Below are positions 53,162 through 62,624 of a stretch of DNA of 64,000 nt, piece after piece. The position numbers were made by a program, and so were the translations under genes. Numbering within the stretch: position 1 is the first letter of the stretch; the number at the start of each line of letters is the position of its first letter. The notes under the pieces are model-generated. The model searched no databases and was not told the origin of the DNA. It saw nothing but the letters and a program-made list of their open reading frames with translations. The stretch comes from Mucilaginibacter xinganensis (GTDB taxonomy: Bacteria > Bacteroidota > Bacteroidia > Sphingobacteriales > Sphingobacteriaceae), in the NCBI RefSeq assembly GCF_002257585.1, contig NZ_CP022743.1:2976001-3040000 (forward strand), in the 5' to 3' direction.

Positions 53162-53389
53162 ATAATATTGTAATAAACAGCTGGCTTATGTTAGCCGGTA
53201 AGTTTAATGTCGATGTTTTTGAAAGCGTATAACCTGTAAGTGGTATAGCGAAGCTTTATGTTACGGTTATCAGCCACTAACATCAGCAAACTAATTGAGC
53301 CGGACGCTTTTCCGGTAGCAATAACAGCCTGTAAGTGGTATAGCGAAGCTATACCAAACCACCAAATAAACATTCAATTTAAGAGTTTT
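53162..53389 (+). promoter_or_regulatory. Leader of the antiterminator gene with a duplicated 23-nt element
   Basis: This 228-bp gap in the EPS operon holds two identical 23-nt copies (53233-53255 and 53328-53350) with core GTAAGTGGTATAGCGAAGCT, 95 bp start to start. The second copy continues into ATACC, giving a perfect GGTATAGC-GAA-GCTATACC hairpin. The first cannot form it fully. Between them lies CCGGA-N6-TCCGG. The layout suits a cis element of the adjacent antiterminator or an attenuator, but this is inference. Confidence 0.5.
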
Positions 53390-53953
53390 ATGGAATCCAA
53401 ATCGGCCGCAAGCTTTTTGCACGAAAAAAAATGGCTGTTGATATATACCCGGCCAAAATGGGAGAAAAAAGTAGATCAGCTTTTAAAGCAACAGGGGATT
53501 GAATCATACTGTCCGTTAAGAACAGTTCAGAACCAATGGGCCGATCGTAAGAAACTGGTAAGCCTCCCAGTATTCAATTCGTACGTATTTGTCAGGGTTA
53601 CACCACGGGAGGAATGTGAAGTGCTTTACACCCTAGGCGTAATCAAATTTGTTTACTACATGGGCAAACCAGCCGTCATTCGCGATCACATCATAGAACA
53701 GATAAAAATCAATCTGACACTTTACCAAAACGTGGAAGTGGTGAATCTGCAAAGTATAAATATCGGTGACAGGGTAAAAATAAAACAAGGTGTATTTATA
53801 AATCAATCAGGCCAGGTAATTCAAATTATGGGAAAGAAGATTCTTATGGTTTTTGATCAAATAGATTGTGCGCTGGTAACCTGTATACCATTTGGTCATG
53901 TAGTATTAAACAATATAAAAAACGAAAATGAAATCACTTCAGGAAACGTATAA
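53390..53953 (+). CDS. UpxY/NusG-family transcription antiterminator
   Basis: Specialised NusG paralogue of 187 residues that in Bacteroides capsule loci (UpxY) lets RNA polymerase read through long operons. The NGN domain begins [20 protein letters not shown] near residue 13 and includes [38 protein letters not shown]-like tail follows ([26 protein letters not shown]). A longer frame from 53258 would read through the repeat-containing leader, so I chose ATG 53390. It is third in the operon here, unlike the usual first place. Its 3' end overlaps the next gene by 26 nt. Confidence 0.88.
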   Translation: MESKSAASFLHEKKWLLIYTRPKWEKKVDQLLKQQGIESYCPLRTVQNQWADRKKLVSLPVFNSYVFVRVTPREECEVLYTLGVIKFVYYMGKPAVIRDHIIEQIKINLTLYQNVEVVNLQSINIGDRVKIKQGVFINQSGQVIQIMGKKILMVFDQIDCALVTCIPFGHVVLNNIKNENEITSGNV

Positions 53954-55226
53954 AATCGGCGTTATTGGTCTTGGCTACGTTGGGTTGCCATTAGCTGTAG
54001 AATTTGCTAAACAGTATAAGGTTTTTGGTTACGACATTAATCCCAAAAGGATTAAAGACCTTATTTCCGGTTTTGATCAAACAATGGAAGTTGGCAAACC
54101 TGAACTGGAGGAAGTAATTACCCTCGAATGTACAACGCTTAAAGGCTTGTACTGTACCAATGAACTTGAAAAATTAAGAAACTGCTCAATTTACATTGTA
54201 ACAGTGCCTACGCCGGTGGACAAAAACAACCGGCCTGACCTTAGCCCTTTGATAAAAGCCAGCCGGTTAGTAGGCAGCATCCTGAAAAAAAACGACATCG
54301 TTATTTATGAATCTACGGTGTATCCGGGTGTTACCGAAGATGAGTGTGTGCCGGTACTTGAACAAGCATCAAACCTTCATTTTAACATTGACTTCTTTGC
54401 AGGATACTCGCCTGAAAGAATCAACCCCGGTGATAAAACACATACAGTGGCAAAAATACGCAAGATAACCTCTGGCTCAAATGCAAAAACTGCAGAAATT
54501 GTCGATCAGCTTTACCGTTCCGTTATTTCTGCCGGTACTTTTAAAGCCGATTCGATAAAAGTGGCTGAAGCAGCAAAAGTTATTGAGAATGCGCAGCGGG
54601 ATATAAACATTGCCTTTGTTAATGAACTGGCTATGATATTTAATAAACTGGGCATTGATACCCACAAAGTACTGGAGGCCGCGGGGACAAAGTGGAATTT
54701 TTTAAATTTTAGCCCCGGATTAGTTGGTGGCCATTGTATTGGCGTAGATCCATATTATCTGGCGCAGAAAGCTCAGGAAGTGGGATACCATCCTGAAGTT
54801 ATTTTAGCGGGCCGTCGTATTAATGATGGTATGGGAGCTTATGTTGCAGATCAATTCATCAAAAAGATGACCCAGAAAGGCACCTCCCTTATCAATGCAG
54901 AAGTGCTTGTGCTCGGTTTTACATTTAAAGAAAACTGCCCGGATGTACGAAATACCCGCGTAATTGATATTATTCGCCGCCTTGAGGAATACAAAGTAAA
55001 AGTCCACATTCATGATCCCTGGGCAAACCCCGAACAGGTAAAACACGAATATGGAATTCATTGCGAGAACGGTGAGTCTAAAAAAAGGACCTATGACGGG
55101 ATTCTGCTGGCAGTTGCGCACCAGGAATTTAAAAAAATGGATTTAGCACACCTCCTTAAACCTAACGCAGTTTTATACGATTTGAAAGCATGTTTGCCTG
55201 ATAATATAGTTAATGCCCGCCTTTAG
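53928..55226 (+). CDS. Nucleotide sugar dehydrogenase (UDP-HexNAc 6-dehydrogenase type)
   Basis: Oxidises the C6 of a UDP-sugar to a uronic acid with NAD. The 432-residue product has the N-terminal Rossmann motif [37 protein letters not shown], and [15 protein letters not shown] typical of the TviB/WbpO/WbpA branch acting on N-acetylhexosamines. The catalytic Cys is in [15 protein letters not shown] near 270. The C-terminal domain includes [17 protein letters not shown]. The product is probably a HexNAc uronic acid for the EPS repeat. It overlaps the antiterminator gene by 26 nt. Confidence 0.9.
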   Translation: MKSLQETYKIGVIGLGYVGLPLAVEFAKQYKVFGYDINPKRIKDLISGFDQTMEVGKPELEEVITLECTTLKGLYCTNELEKLRNCSIYIVTVPTPVDKNNRPDLSPLIKASRLVGSILKKNDIVIYESTVYPGVTEDECVPVLEQASNLHFNIDFFAGYSPERINPGDKTHTVAKIRKITSGSNAKTAEIVDQLYRSVISAGTFKADSIKVAEAAKVIENAQRDINIAFVNELAMIFNKLGIDTHKVLEAAGTKWNFLNFSPGLVGGHCIGVDPYYLAQKAQEVGYHPEVILAGRRINDGMGAYVADQFIKKMTQKGTSLINAEVLVLGFTFKENCPDVRNTRVIDIIRRLEEYKVKVHIHDPWANPEQVKHEYGIHCENGESKKRTYDGILLAVAHQEFKKMDLAHLLKPNAVLYDLKACLPDNIVNARL

Positions 55227-55235
55227 GCTACCGAT

Positions 55236-56675
55236 ATGAGTTTAAAAGATAAAGCAGTATCAGGCATTCTGTGGTCGTTATGGCAGCAGTTTAGCGGAAA
55301 ATTGATAGGCTTCTGCATCTCCATCTTTCTTGCACGACTACTCGAACCGGCGCAGTTTGGTTTAATTGCGATGTTATCGCTCTTTATTGCCGTAGGAAAC
55401 AGCTTACTGGATAGCGGCTTAACAGCATCACTGGTACGGACACAAAATGCAGATCAGCGGGATCTATCAACTATCTTCTATTTCAACCTCGCAGGAAGTA
55501 CCACTTTATATACGATGCTTTACCTGGCCGCCCCGCTGATCGCCGATTTTTATAATCAGCCGCTTTTAAGAGCTGTAGTACGCGTTTACGGATCAATTTT
55601 TATAATCAATGCTTTTTTTGGAGTACAAAGCACCTTGCTTATAAAAGAACTGAAGTTCAAAAAACAAACCAATATTCAAATTCCGGCAGCTATTAGCGGC
55701 GGTGTACTTGGAATTGTACTGGCAAAAATGGGATATGGCGTTTGGAGCCTGGTTTGGATGTATTTGTTTACTGCCTTTTTATCGACAGTTTTACATTGGT
55801 ACTTCTCATCCTGGCGCCCGGCATTGATATTTGACAGGCAACGTTTTAAAAATCACTTTCGGTTTGGTTATAAAATAACATTGTCGGGAATACTGGATAC
55901 CATCTATCAAAACTTGTATTTGATAATTATAGGAAAATACTTTTCAGCCAGCCAGCTCGGGTTTTATTCGCGCGCCGACTCTGTTAGCCAACTGCCGGTC
56001 GGAAATATATCTGCAGCAATTAACAAGGTTACTTATCCAATGTTTGCTCAGATTTCTAATGATCTAGTCCAGCTAAAAGCTGTTTACAAGAAACTAATGC
56101 AGCAAGTACTTTTTTGGAACGCGCCTACCTTAATTGTATTATGCGTTGTAGCCGAACCGTTGTTTCACTTTTTACTTACAGATAAATGGCTACCTGCGGT
56201 ACCTTATTTCAAAATACTGTGTATTAGCGGTATTATGTACCCGCTGCACTCATACAATTTGAATGTTTTGAAGGTACTGGGTAAGAGTTCCTTGTTTTTA
56301 AAACTCGAAATAGTAAAAAAAATACTTAGCGTAGCCGGGATACTTTTATTCATTCCTTTTGGAATTTACGGGCTCTTATATTTTCAGCTTTTTTTCAACT
56401 TCGTAGCTTATTATATCAATTCTTTCTACAGCGGTAAATTAATTTTTTACCCCGTTAAAGAACAAATTGAAGATATACTCCCAATCCTGATGTTAGCAGG
56501 TTGTATTGGAATTGCGTGTTATGTTATTGACCTTTTTCTTGTTTCAATTTTTACGCCGGACTTATTGAGAATTGCGGCAATAACAGCTCTTTATACATTT
56601 TTTTACTACGTTTTTAGTGTGCTGATCAAACTACCGGCAGTCGGAGATTTTAAACAATTAATTCTAAAAAGATGA
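55236..56675 (+). CDS. Wzx-like polysaccharide flippase
   Basis: Predicted inner-membrane translocase for lipid-linked repeat units, 479 residues with about 12-14 membrane segments. It begins MSLKDKAVSGILWSLWQQFSGKL and FLARLLEPAQFGLIAML, the usual N-terminus of the WzxC/TuaB branch of the MOP superfamily. It lies 9 nt after the dehydrogenase stop and overlaps the next gene by 4 nt (ATGA), which suggests translational coupling. Confidence 0.9.
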   Translation: MSLKDKAVSGILWSLWQQFSGKLIGFCISIFLARLLEPAQFGLIAMLSLFIAVGNSLLDSGLTASLVRTQNADQRDLSTIFYFNLAGSTTLYTMLYLAAPLIADFYNQPLLRAVVRVYGSIFIINAFFGVQSTLLIKELKFKKQTNIQIPAAISGGVLGIVLAKMGYGVWSLVWMYLFTAFLSTVLHWYFSSWRPALIFDRQRFKNHFRFGYKITLSGILDTIYQNLYLIIIGKYFSASQLGFYSRADSVSQLPVGNISAAINKVTYPMFAQISNDLVQLKAVYKKLMQQVLFWNAPTLIVLCVVAEPLFHFLLTDKWLPAVPYFKILCISGIMYPLHSYNLNVLKVLGKSSLFLKLEIVKKILSVAGILLFIPFGIYGLLYFQLFFNFVAYYINSFYSGKLIFYPVKEQIEDILPILMLAGCIGIACYVIDLFLVSIFTPDLLRIAAITALYTFFYYVFSVLIKLPAVGDFKQLILKR

Positions 56676-57853
56676 TACCAGTAACCAAACCTTTTCTGCC
56701 CTCAGAAAAAGAATTTAAAAGTTATACCAAAAGTATCTGGGAGAGGCAATGGCTTACCAACAACGGCCCATTGGTGAATACACTTGAATTGAAATTGAAG
56801 GAATATTTGGGTCTTGACCATTTATTATTTGTCTCGAACGGAACGGTTGCTCTTCAACTGGCTATCAAAGCTCTTGATTTAAAGGGAGAGATTATTACAA
56901 CACCATTTTCGTTTGTTGCAACAACAAGCAGCATAGTTTGGCAAGGCTGTAAACCTGTTTTTGTTGATATCGATCCTGAAACATTTAATATTGACGCAAG
57001 TAAAATAGAAGCAGCAATTACGCCGCAAACATCGGCCATCCTGGCTACTCATGTTTATGGCAACCCATGCGATATAGAGGCAATTCAGCGGATTGCTGGT
57101 AAGCACAATCTTAAAGTAATCTACGATGCTGCTCATTGTTTTGGTACGCGCTATAAAAACAAATCAATTTTTGCTTACGGGGACATCAGCACAGTAAGTT
57201 TTCACTCAACTAAACTATTCCACACCATTGAGGGCGGGGCTGTGATAACAACAGATCCTGATATTTTGAAAAAGCTGGCGCTAATGCGAAATTTCGGGTA
57301 TTCAGGGGTGGATACTTTTTCTGAACAGGGAATTAACGCAAAGAATTGTGAATTTCACGCTGCTATGGGGCTTTGCAACCTTGGGCATATCGACGATATT
57401 TTAAAAAAACGCAGGTACTTATCTGAACAGTACCGGCTGCGCTTAAAAAAACTCGACGTACAATTTCAAAAATTGGAGAATCCGGAAGACTTTAACTATG
57501 CTTATTTCCCGGTATTATTTGAAACTGAAGAGTTGATGCACGAAAGTAAGGCGAACTTGGAGTTAGCCCAAATTTATTCCAGAAGGTATTTCTATCCTTC
57601 GCTGTCAGCCCTCCCCTACGTTGACAATGTTATTATGCCTGTATGCGACTCCATTGCGAAGCGTATCATTTGTCTGCCATTATACCATACATTAACGATT
57701 TCGGACCTGGATCTTATTTGCCGCATTTTGTTACGTTCGCAAAACTTTGGCGAAAAGCAAATGGCCAGGGCCAAACAAATAGGTGTATTAATAGCCGAAC
57801 AGCTAAAATCAAAAATAAAAAGCGCAGCAGTTAAAACAAATGGAATTTTATGA
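56672..57853 (+). CDS. DegT/DnrJ/EryC1 sugar aminotransferase, first copy
   Basis: PLP-dependent aminotransferase, 393 residues, expected to make an amino sugar nucleotide (for example a 4-amino-4,6-dideoxy sugar). Signatures are FVSNGTVALQLAIKALDL near 55, TTPFSFVATTSSIVWQGCKPVFVDID, the PLP Asp in YDAAHCFG near 155, and the PLP lysine in FHSTKLFHTIEGG near 180. It overlaps the flippase and the GT2 genes by 4 nt each. A 4-ketosugar precursor enzyme is not visible in the window, so it must be encoded elsewhere or beyond the right edge. Confidence 0.9.
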   Translation: MIPVTKPFLPSEKEFKSYTKSIWERQWLTNNGPLVNTLELKLKEYLGLDHLLFVSNGTVALQLAIKALDLKGEIITTPFSFVATTSSIVWQGCKPVFVDIDPETFNIDASKIEAAITPQTSAILATHVYGNPCDIEAIQRIAGKHNLKVIYDAAHCFGTRYKNKSIFAYGDISTVSFHSTKLFHTIEGGAVITTDPDILKKLALMRNFGYSGVDTFSEQGINAKNCEFHAAMGLCNLGHIDDILKKRRYLSEQYRLRLKKLDVQFQKLENPEDFNYAYFPVLFETEELMHESKANLELAQIYSRRYFYPSLSALPYVDNVIMPVCDSIAKRIICLPLYHTLTISDLDLICRILLRSQNFGEKQMARAKQIGVLIAEQLKSKIKSAAVKTNGIL

Positions 57854-58704
57854 CGAATCAACCCATGGTAAGCATTTGTTGTATCACATACAACCATGGC
57901 CGGTTTATTGCCCAGGCAATTGAAAGCTTTTTAATGCAGCAGACTAATTTCGAATTTGAAATCATAGTCGGTGATGACTGCTCGAGCGATCAGACGCTAA
58001 AAATCGTTAAACTATTTTCGCACAAACATCCCGGGAAAATAAAATTGATTACCTCGCCAAAGAACCTTGGGACACATAATAACCTGATCAATTGTCAGAA
58101 ATTTTGTACCGGAAAATACGTTGCGCTTTGCGAAGGTGATGATTATTGGACTGATATTTTTAAATTGCAAAAGCAGGTTGACTTTTTAGAGCAAAGCGTT
58201 GACCACGTTATTTGCTGTCATTATACAAGGGTGATTAATGAAAACAATGAAACACTATATGTGCATCCCAACCCGATACCACTTGAACACACCTATTTTG
58301 ATCTTTTGTCCGGAAAGCAGGAGGAAACAAAAACAGCGTCTATGCTTTACAGGAACTTTCCTGAAATAAACCAGTTATTTGCAAAGCAGTGGTTTTTTAA
58401 TTGTTTTGCCGGAGATAAGATCTTTAAACTTTTCGCAACTCATTTATCCGGAAAAAAAATCTATGTGATGCCGGACGTAATGAGTTGCTATCGTAATCAC
58501 ACGGGCGGCGTTTGGAGCATGATTGATTCAAAAGTAAGGATGGAAAGAAGGATCAGCGATTTTAACCTGATCATAAAGAACTTTACCTATCCGACCTATA
58601 AAAGAAAAAGTCTTTTGCTTTTATACATTAAAGAATATCTGTTATTTGAACTAAGGAATAGGCGGCTACGCAAAGTATATAGTACCTTAAAATACTTGAT
58701 TTAA
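57850..58704 (+). CDS. Glycosyltransferase family 2 (paralogue of the satellite operon GT2)
   Basis: Predicted inverting GT-A glycosyltransferase of 284 residues. It begins MVSICCITYNHGRFIAQAIE, with FEIIVGDDCSSDQTL and ALCEGDDYWTDIFKLQKQVD. It matches the GT2 at 43222-44145 along its whole length, including CCHYTRVI, GKQEETKTA, MSCYRNHTGG and the C-terminus KYLI, so the two arose by duplication and may use similar donors or acceptors. It overlaps the aminotransferase gene by 4 nt. Confidence 0.9.
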   Translation: MTNQPMVSICCITYNHGRFIAQAIESFLMQQTNFEFEIIVGDDCSSDQTLKIVKLFSHKHPGKIKLITSPKNLGTHNNLINCQKFCTGKYVALCEGDDYWTDIFKLQKQVDFLEQSVDHVICCHYTRVINENNETLYVHPNPIPLEHTYFDLLSGKQEETKTASMLYRNFPEINQLFAKQWFFNCFAGDKIFKLFATHLSGKKIYVMPDVMSCYRNHTGGVWSMIDSKVRMERRISDFNLIIKNFTYPTYKRKSLLLLYIKEYLLFELRNRRLRKVYSTLKYLI

Positions 58705-58729
58705 CTTGTCACATGCAATTATTTTATAA

Positions 58730-59848
58730 GTGAAAAGTAATTCCAATTTAAAGCAGTCAAAGGTATTTTTTATCATACCGACTTTGAATGGTGGTGGAGC
58801 TGAAAGGGTTCTTATTTCTATAGCTAACTACTTCGTTCAGCTAAAGTGTACTCCGGTTATCATTGCATTAAATCAATGCGAGCCTGCATACGTGATAAAT
58901 CCTGCGGTCAAAGTTATATTCCTGGTTCGCAGACAAGGGAAAAGAAGTTTAAGGTTATATTATATATTTCAAACTTCTTTTAAATTGATGGCGCTAATAT
59001 TGAGGCAGAAGCCCGTTTGTGTATTATCGTTTATTACTTCGGCAAATTTATGGGCCGGAATAACCTGCACTATTACCAACACACCCTTTATTGTATCTGA
59101 AAGAACAACTCCTGACAGAACCATAAATCAATTTAGTTATTTGCTTAAACTGATAACTGCTTTATTATATAAAAAAGCAAAGGCCGTTGTAGTTAGCGCA
59201 AAAGGAGTTGAAGATTGTTTACGAAAAAATGAATTGTTTAAGGATATAACTAATGTTTACCGAATTCCGAACGCGGTACCCGAATTTGATAATCCTTCCA
59301 CTAGATTAGTTCATTCAAGACCATTTATTCTGGGTGTAGGCCGGCTTTCGTATGTAAAGGGATTCGACCAGCTGATAACTGCTTTTAGCAATGCACAGCT
59401 GGATGGGGTGGATTTGCTGATAGTTGGAGATGGTGAAGAAAAGAGCAATTTGATTTGCCAGATTTATAACCTTGGCTTACGAGACCGTGTAAAGTTGCTG
59501 GGCGCTAAAACAAATTTGCAAGATTACTATAGCCAGGCAGAAATATTTGTTTTACCCTCGCGAAATGAAGGATACCCTAATGCGCTTGTTGAAGCAATGA
59601 GTTTTGGTTGCCCTTGTATTGCAATGAATTGCGAATTCGGGCCGTCAGAAATTATTAAAAATAAAAAAAATGGCATTTTATTACCTAACGGCTCCATTGA
59701 CGCACTATCGAATACGCTAAAACAATTGATTGCTGACCCTTTATTAAAAGATAACCTGAGCCGGGAAGCAATAAAAATTAATAAAACCAATAATGCAGAC
59801 CAGTTGCTGGGCAAATGGGAGCGATTAATCTTAAGCCGGCTTACTTAA
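58730..59848 (+). CDS. Glycosyltransferase family 4
   Basis: Predicted retaining GT-B glycosyltransferase of 372 residues with a GTG start (58730). The N-terminal motif is FFIIPTLNGGGAERVLISIAN. The C-terminal GT4 domain includes FILGVGRLSYVKGFDQLITAF near 200 and the donor-binding EX7E stretch FVLPSRNEGYPNALVEAMSFG near 280. No in-frame ATG precedes the conserved part, so GTG is the likely start. It adds a sugar to the EPS repeat. Confidence 0.9.
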   Translation: MKSNSNLKQSKVFFIIPTLNGGGAERVLISIANYFVQLKCTPVIIALNQCEPAYVINPAVKVIFLVRRQGKRSLRLYYIFQTSFKLMALILRQKPVCVLSFITSANLWAGITCTITNTPFIVSERTTPDRTINQFSYLLKLITALLYKKAKAVVVSAKGVEDCLRKNELFKDITNVYRIPNAVPEFDNPSTRLVHSRPFILGVGRLSYVKGFDQLITAFSNAQLDGVDLLIVGDGEEKSNLICQIYNLGLRDRVKLLGAKTNLQDYYSQAEIFVLPSRNEGYPNALVEAMSFGCPCIAMNCEFGPSEIIKNKKNGILLPNGSIDALSNTLKQLIADPLLKDNLSREAIKINKTNNADQLLGKWERLILSRLT

Positions 59849-59878
59849 AACTGCGTCGCTTTGTTAAATTAAAATTTC

Positions 59879-60655
59879 ATGGTACAGTATTTAATCCGTC
59901 TTGATGATCTATGTCCAACGAATAACTTAAGTAAATGGGAAAGGTTTTTTGATCTGTTTGATCATTACGACATTAAACCGATGATTGCGGTTATCCCCGA
60001 TAACAAAGATCCAGGTTTAAATATATGCGGAGATTTCAATCCAGTTTTTTGGCAGTTAGTCCGTGACCTTCAAAAAAGGAACTATTTCATAGCCTTGCAC
60101 GGTTTTCAACACCTGTATGTAAATGAAAACTCTGGAATATTGAAGCTCAACAAAAAATCGGAATTTGCTGGCTTATCGTTGCCGGATCAGGAATTAAAGA
60201 TTAATTCCGCTGTGCAAATCTTCACACGGGAAAATATCGATTCGTCGATGTTTATTGCACCATCACATACATTTGATCGAAATACGCTGATAGCATTAAA
60301 TAAGTGCTCCGATATACACACTATTAGTGACGGATTAATAAAACATCCATATTTAAAGTATGGCTTTAGCTGGATCCCGGTGCAGCTATCAGAAGTTGAA
60401 GCTAAATCAAGCGGCACCTGGACTTTTAATTATCACCCGGAAACTTGTACCGATAAGGCTTTTGAAAAAGTTAGAGATTTTATTCATAAAAATCACAAAC
60501 TTTTTGTACGCCCGTCTGATCTGACATTTAAACCATATACGTCCGTTGACTTTATTGCTGAAAAATACCGCATTTATCGGCGTTTGGTTCGTGATTTCGT
60601 AAAGCACAATTTATTGGCTTGCAAGACCCGGTTCAAATACCAACAACCTCTTTAA
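59879..60655 (+). CDS. DUF2334 polysaccharide deacetylase-like protein
   Basis: A 258-residue protein related to NodB-like carbohydrate esterases. The metal-site motifs are LIRLDDLCPTN near residue 5 and IALHGFQHLYVN near 75 (His-x3-His), and the barrel pattern continues with MFIAPSHTFDRNTL. No signal peptide is visible, so it probably acts in the cytoplasm on precursors or lipid-linked oligosaccharides. Removing an acetyl group from a HexNAc residue would fit a locus with a HexNAc dehydrogenase. Confidence 0.82.
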   Translation: MVQYLIRLDDLCPTNNLSKWERFFDLFDHYDIKPMIAVIPDNKDPGLNICGDFNPVFWQLVRDLQKRNYFIALHGFQHLYVNENSGILKLNKKSEFAGLSLPDQELKINSAVQIFTRENIDSSMFIAPSHTFDRNTLIALNKCSDIHTISDGLIKHPYLKYGFSWIPVQLSEVEAKSSGTWTFNYHPETCTDKAFEKVRDFIHKNHKLFVRPSDLTFKPYTSVDFIAEKYRIYRRLVRDFVKHNLLACKTRFKYQQPL

Positions 60656-60723
60656 CCAGGAATCATCATTCACTTGAAAGTCGCACAGATATTTTCCTAC
60701 TATCAATTTTAAACACATACATC

Positions 60724-62001
60724 ATGAATATTCCTTTTTCACCGCCGTTTATTGATCAGTCTGTAATTGATGAAGTTGTACACACACTCCAATCTAAATG
60801 GATAACCACGGGTCCTAAAGTTGCCGCTTTAGAGAATGAAATAGTAGCAATGACTTCGTGCAAAGCAGCAGTTTGTATAAACTCATGGACATCGGGTGCC
60901 ATATTGATGTTGAAATGGTTCGGTATAAAAGAAGGGGACGAAGTAATTATACCAGCTTATACTTACAGCGCTACCGCCCTGGCCGTACTGCACTGCGGGG
61001 CCAAACCAGTAATGGTAGATATAGGTGATGATTTTTGCATATCGCCGCAAGCTGTTTATGACGCTATAACTCCGAAAACCAAGGCTATAATTCCTGTTGA
61101 TATTGCCGGCTGGCCGTGCGATTATGACAAGTTAAACGCTATAATTACAAATAGGAGAATTTTAAAATTGTTTGTACCGGAAACCTTTGAGCAACAAAAA
61201 CTCAACCGGATTTTACTGATAGCAGATGCAGCACACTCTTTGGGCGCAAAATTTGACGGGGTTGCATCGGCAAAAAAATGCGATGTTACTATATTTTCAT
61301 TTCACGCCGTTAAAAACATAACGACAGCAGAAGGCGGTTGTGTTTGTCTTAATTTACCTGCAGTATTTGACTCAATTGCTGAATACAGGTACCTTAAAAT
61401 GTACACGCTTAACGGTCAAACCAAAGATGCTTTTTCTAAATTAAATGGTGCAGGCTGGAAGTATGATATCCTTTTTAAAGGCCTTAAAATTAATATGCCC
61501 GACATTTGCGCAGCTATTGGGCTTGCCCAGATCAGAAAATACAGCAGCTACTTACTTCCGTTACGTAAGCAAATTGCTTTAAGGTATTGCAATGGTTTTA
61601 AAAATACCAGCTGGTTTATCCAGCCGCCGCTGATCGACAGCAGAAGGGAAACAAGTTATCATTTGTTTCCGTTGCGGATCAGCGATATTACTGAAGAGCA
61701 GCGCGATAAAATCATTGACGATTTGACAAGCATGGGAGTAGCAGTAAACGTACATTTTATACCAATGCCTATGTTAACATACTTTAAGGCCCTTGGCTAC
61801 CGGATTACAGATTATCCTACCACGTATAAACAATTTTCATGCGAAATTTCATTGCCAATTTATCCGCAACTCTCAAACGAAGAGATCGATTTCATTATTG
61901 AATCTGTAATTTCATCAGTACAAAAGCAACTTACCTATTCCATATTACCATCGGTTGATTTGCAGACTGATAAATTGCGGCAGGTAGGAATAGCTTCTTA
62001 A
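60724..62001 (+). CDS. DegT/DnrJ/EryC1 sugar aminotransferase, second copy
   Basis: PLP-dependent sugar aminotransferase of 425 residues. From ATG 60724 it starts MNIPFSPPFIDQSVIDEVVH and QSKWITTGPKVAALE, the typical family N-terminus; a longer frame from 60619 overlaps the DUF2334 gene and adds unrelated sequence. The PLP Asp is in LLIADAAHSLGAKFDG and the PLP lysine in FHAVKNITTAEGG. It differs clearly from the copy at 56672, so the polymer may carry two different amino sugars. There is a short insertion near 145-160 (RRILKLFVPETFEQQKLN). Confidence 0.9.
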   Translation: MNIPFSPPFIDQSVIDEVVHTLQSKWITTGPKVAALENEIVAMTSCKAAVCINSWTSGAILMLKWFGIKEGDEVIIPAYTYSATALAVLHCGAKPVMVDIGDDFCISPQAVYDAITPKTKAIIPVDIAGWPCDYDKLNAIITNRRILKLFVPETFEQQKLNRILLIADAAHSLGAKFDGVASAKKCDVTIFSFHAVKNITTAEGGCVCLNLPAVFDSIAEYRYLKMYTLNGQTKDAFSKLNGAGWKYDILFKGLKINMPDICAAIGLAQIRKYSSYLLPLRKQIALRYCNGFKNTSWFIQPPLIDSRRETSYHLFPLRISDITEEQRDKIIDDLTSMGVAVNVHFIPMPMLTYFKALGYRITDYPTTYKQFSCEISLPIYPQLSNEEIDFIIESVISSVQKQLTYSILPSVDLQTDKLRQVGIAS

Positions 62002-62011
62002 ATTATTGTTT

Positions 62012-62608
62012 ATGATGCTTAAAAGAGCTTTTGATATCTGCCTATCCTTGACAGGCATAATAGTGTTAAGTCCGTTATTTATACTTACCGGGTTGTTTAT
62101 TATGATTGATTCCAACGGACCGGTACTATACATTCAGCAGCGAGTGGGCCGTAACTGCATCGATTTTGGATTGTTAAAGTTCAGAACAATGTACGTGCAC
62201 GCCGATAGGTTGGGTTGTTTAACCATCGGAAGTCACGACCCTAGAATTACGCGTATTGGCCTTTGGCTTCGTAAGTTTAAAGTTGACGAATTACCTCAAT
62301 TGTTTAATGTACTGGCAGGACACATGAGCTTTGTAGGCCCGAGACCCGAGGTTCGCAAATACGTAGATCTCTATACACCTTACCAGCTAAAAGTGCTTAG
62401 CATTAAACCAGGGCTAACAGATTGGGCATCAATTCAATATTTTGATGAAAATGACTTGTTGGCGGGCTCGGATGACCCCGAAAAATTTTATATAAATAAA
62501 ATTATACCTTCAAAAATCACATATAACCTCAAATATATTGATCATCATAATTTATGGGTAGATCTGAAAATCATCGCCGGTACTTTAAAAAAGATATTTC
62601 ATACGTAA
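62012..62608 (+). CDS. Initiating sugar transferase (undecaprenyl-phosphate phosphosugar transferase)
   Basis: Transfers the first sugar phosphate of the repeat to the lipid carrier, 198 residues from ATG 62012 (ATG 62015 or TTG 62006 are alternatives). One N-terminal membrane segment (LTGIIVLSPLFILTGLFIMI) precedes the catalytic core with the PglC/WcaJ C-terminal-type signatures: VLYIQQRVGRN, LLKFRTMYVHAD, LRKFKVDELPQLFNVL and MSFVGPRPEVRKYV. The small size and single segment fit the PglC-like type rather than the long WcaJ form. It starts 10 nt after the aminotransferase stop. Confidence 0.93.
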   Translation: MMLKRAFDICLSLTGIIVLSPLFILTGLFIMIDSNGPVLYIQQRVGRNCIDFGLLKFRTMYVHADRLGCLTIGSHDPRITRIGLWLRKFKVDELPQLFNVLAGHMSFVGPRPEVRKYVDLYTPYQLKVLSIKPGLTDWASIQYFDENDLLAGSDDPEKFYINKIIPSKITYNLKYIDHHNLWVDLKIIAGTLKKIFHT

Positions 62609-62624
62609 TCCCGATTCATCTGGT

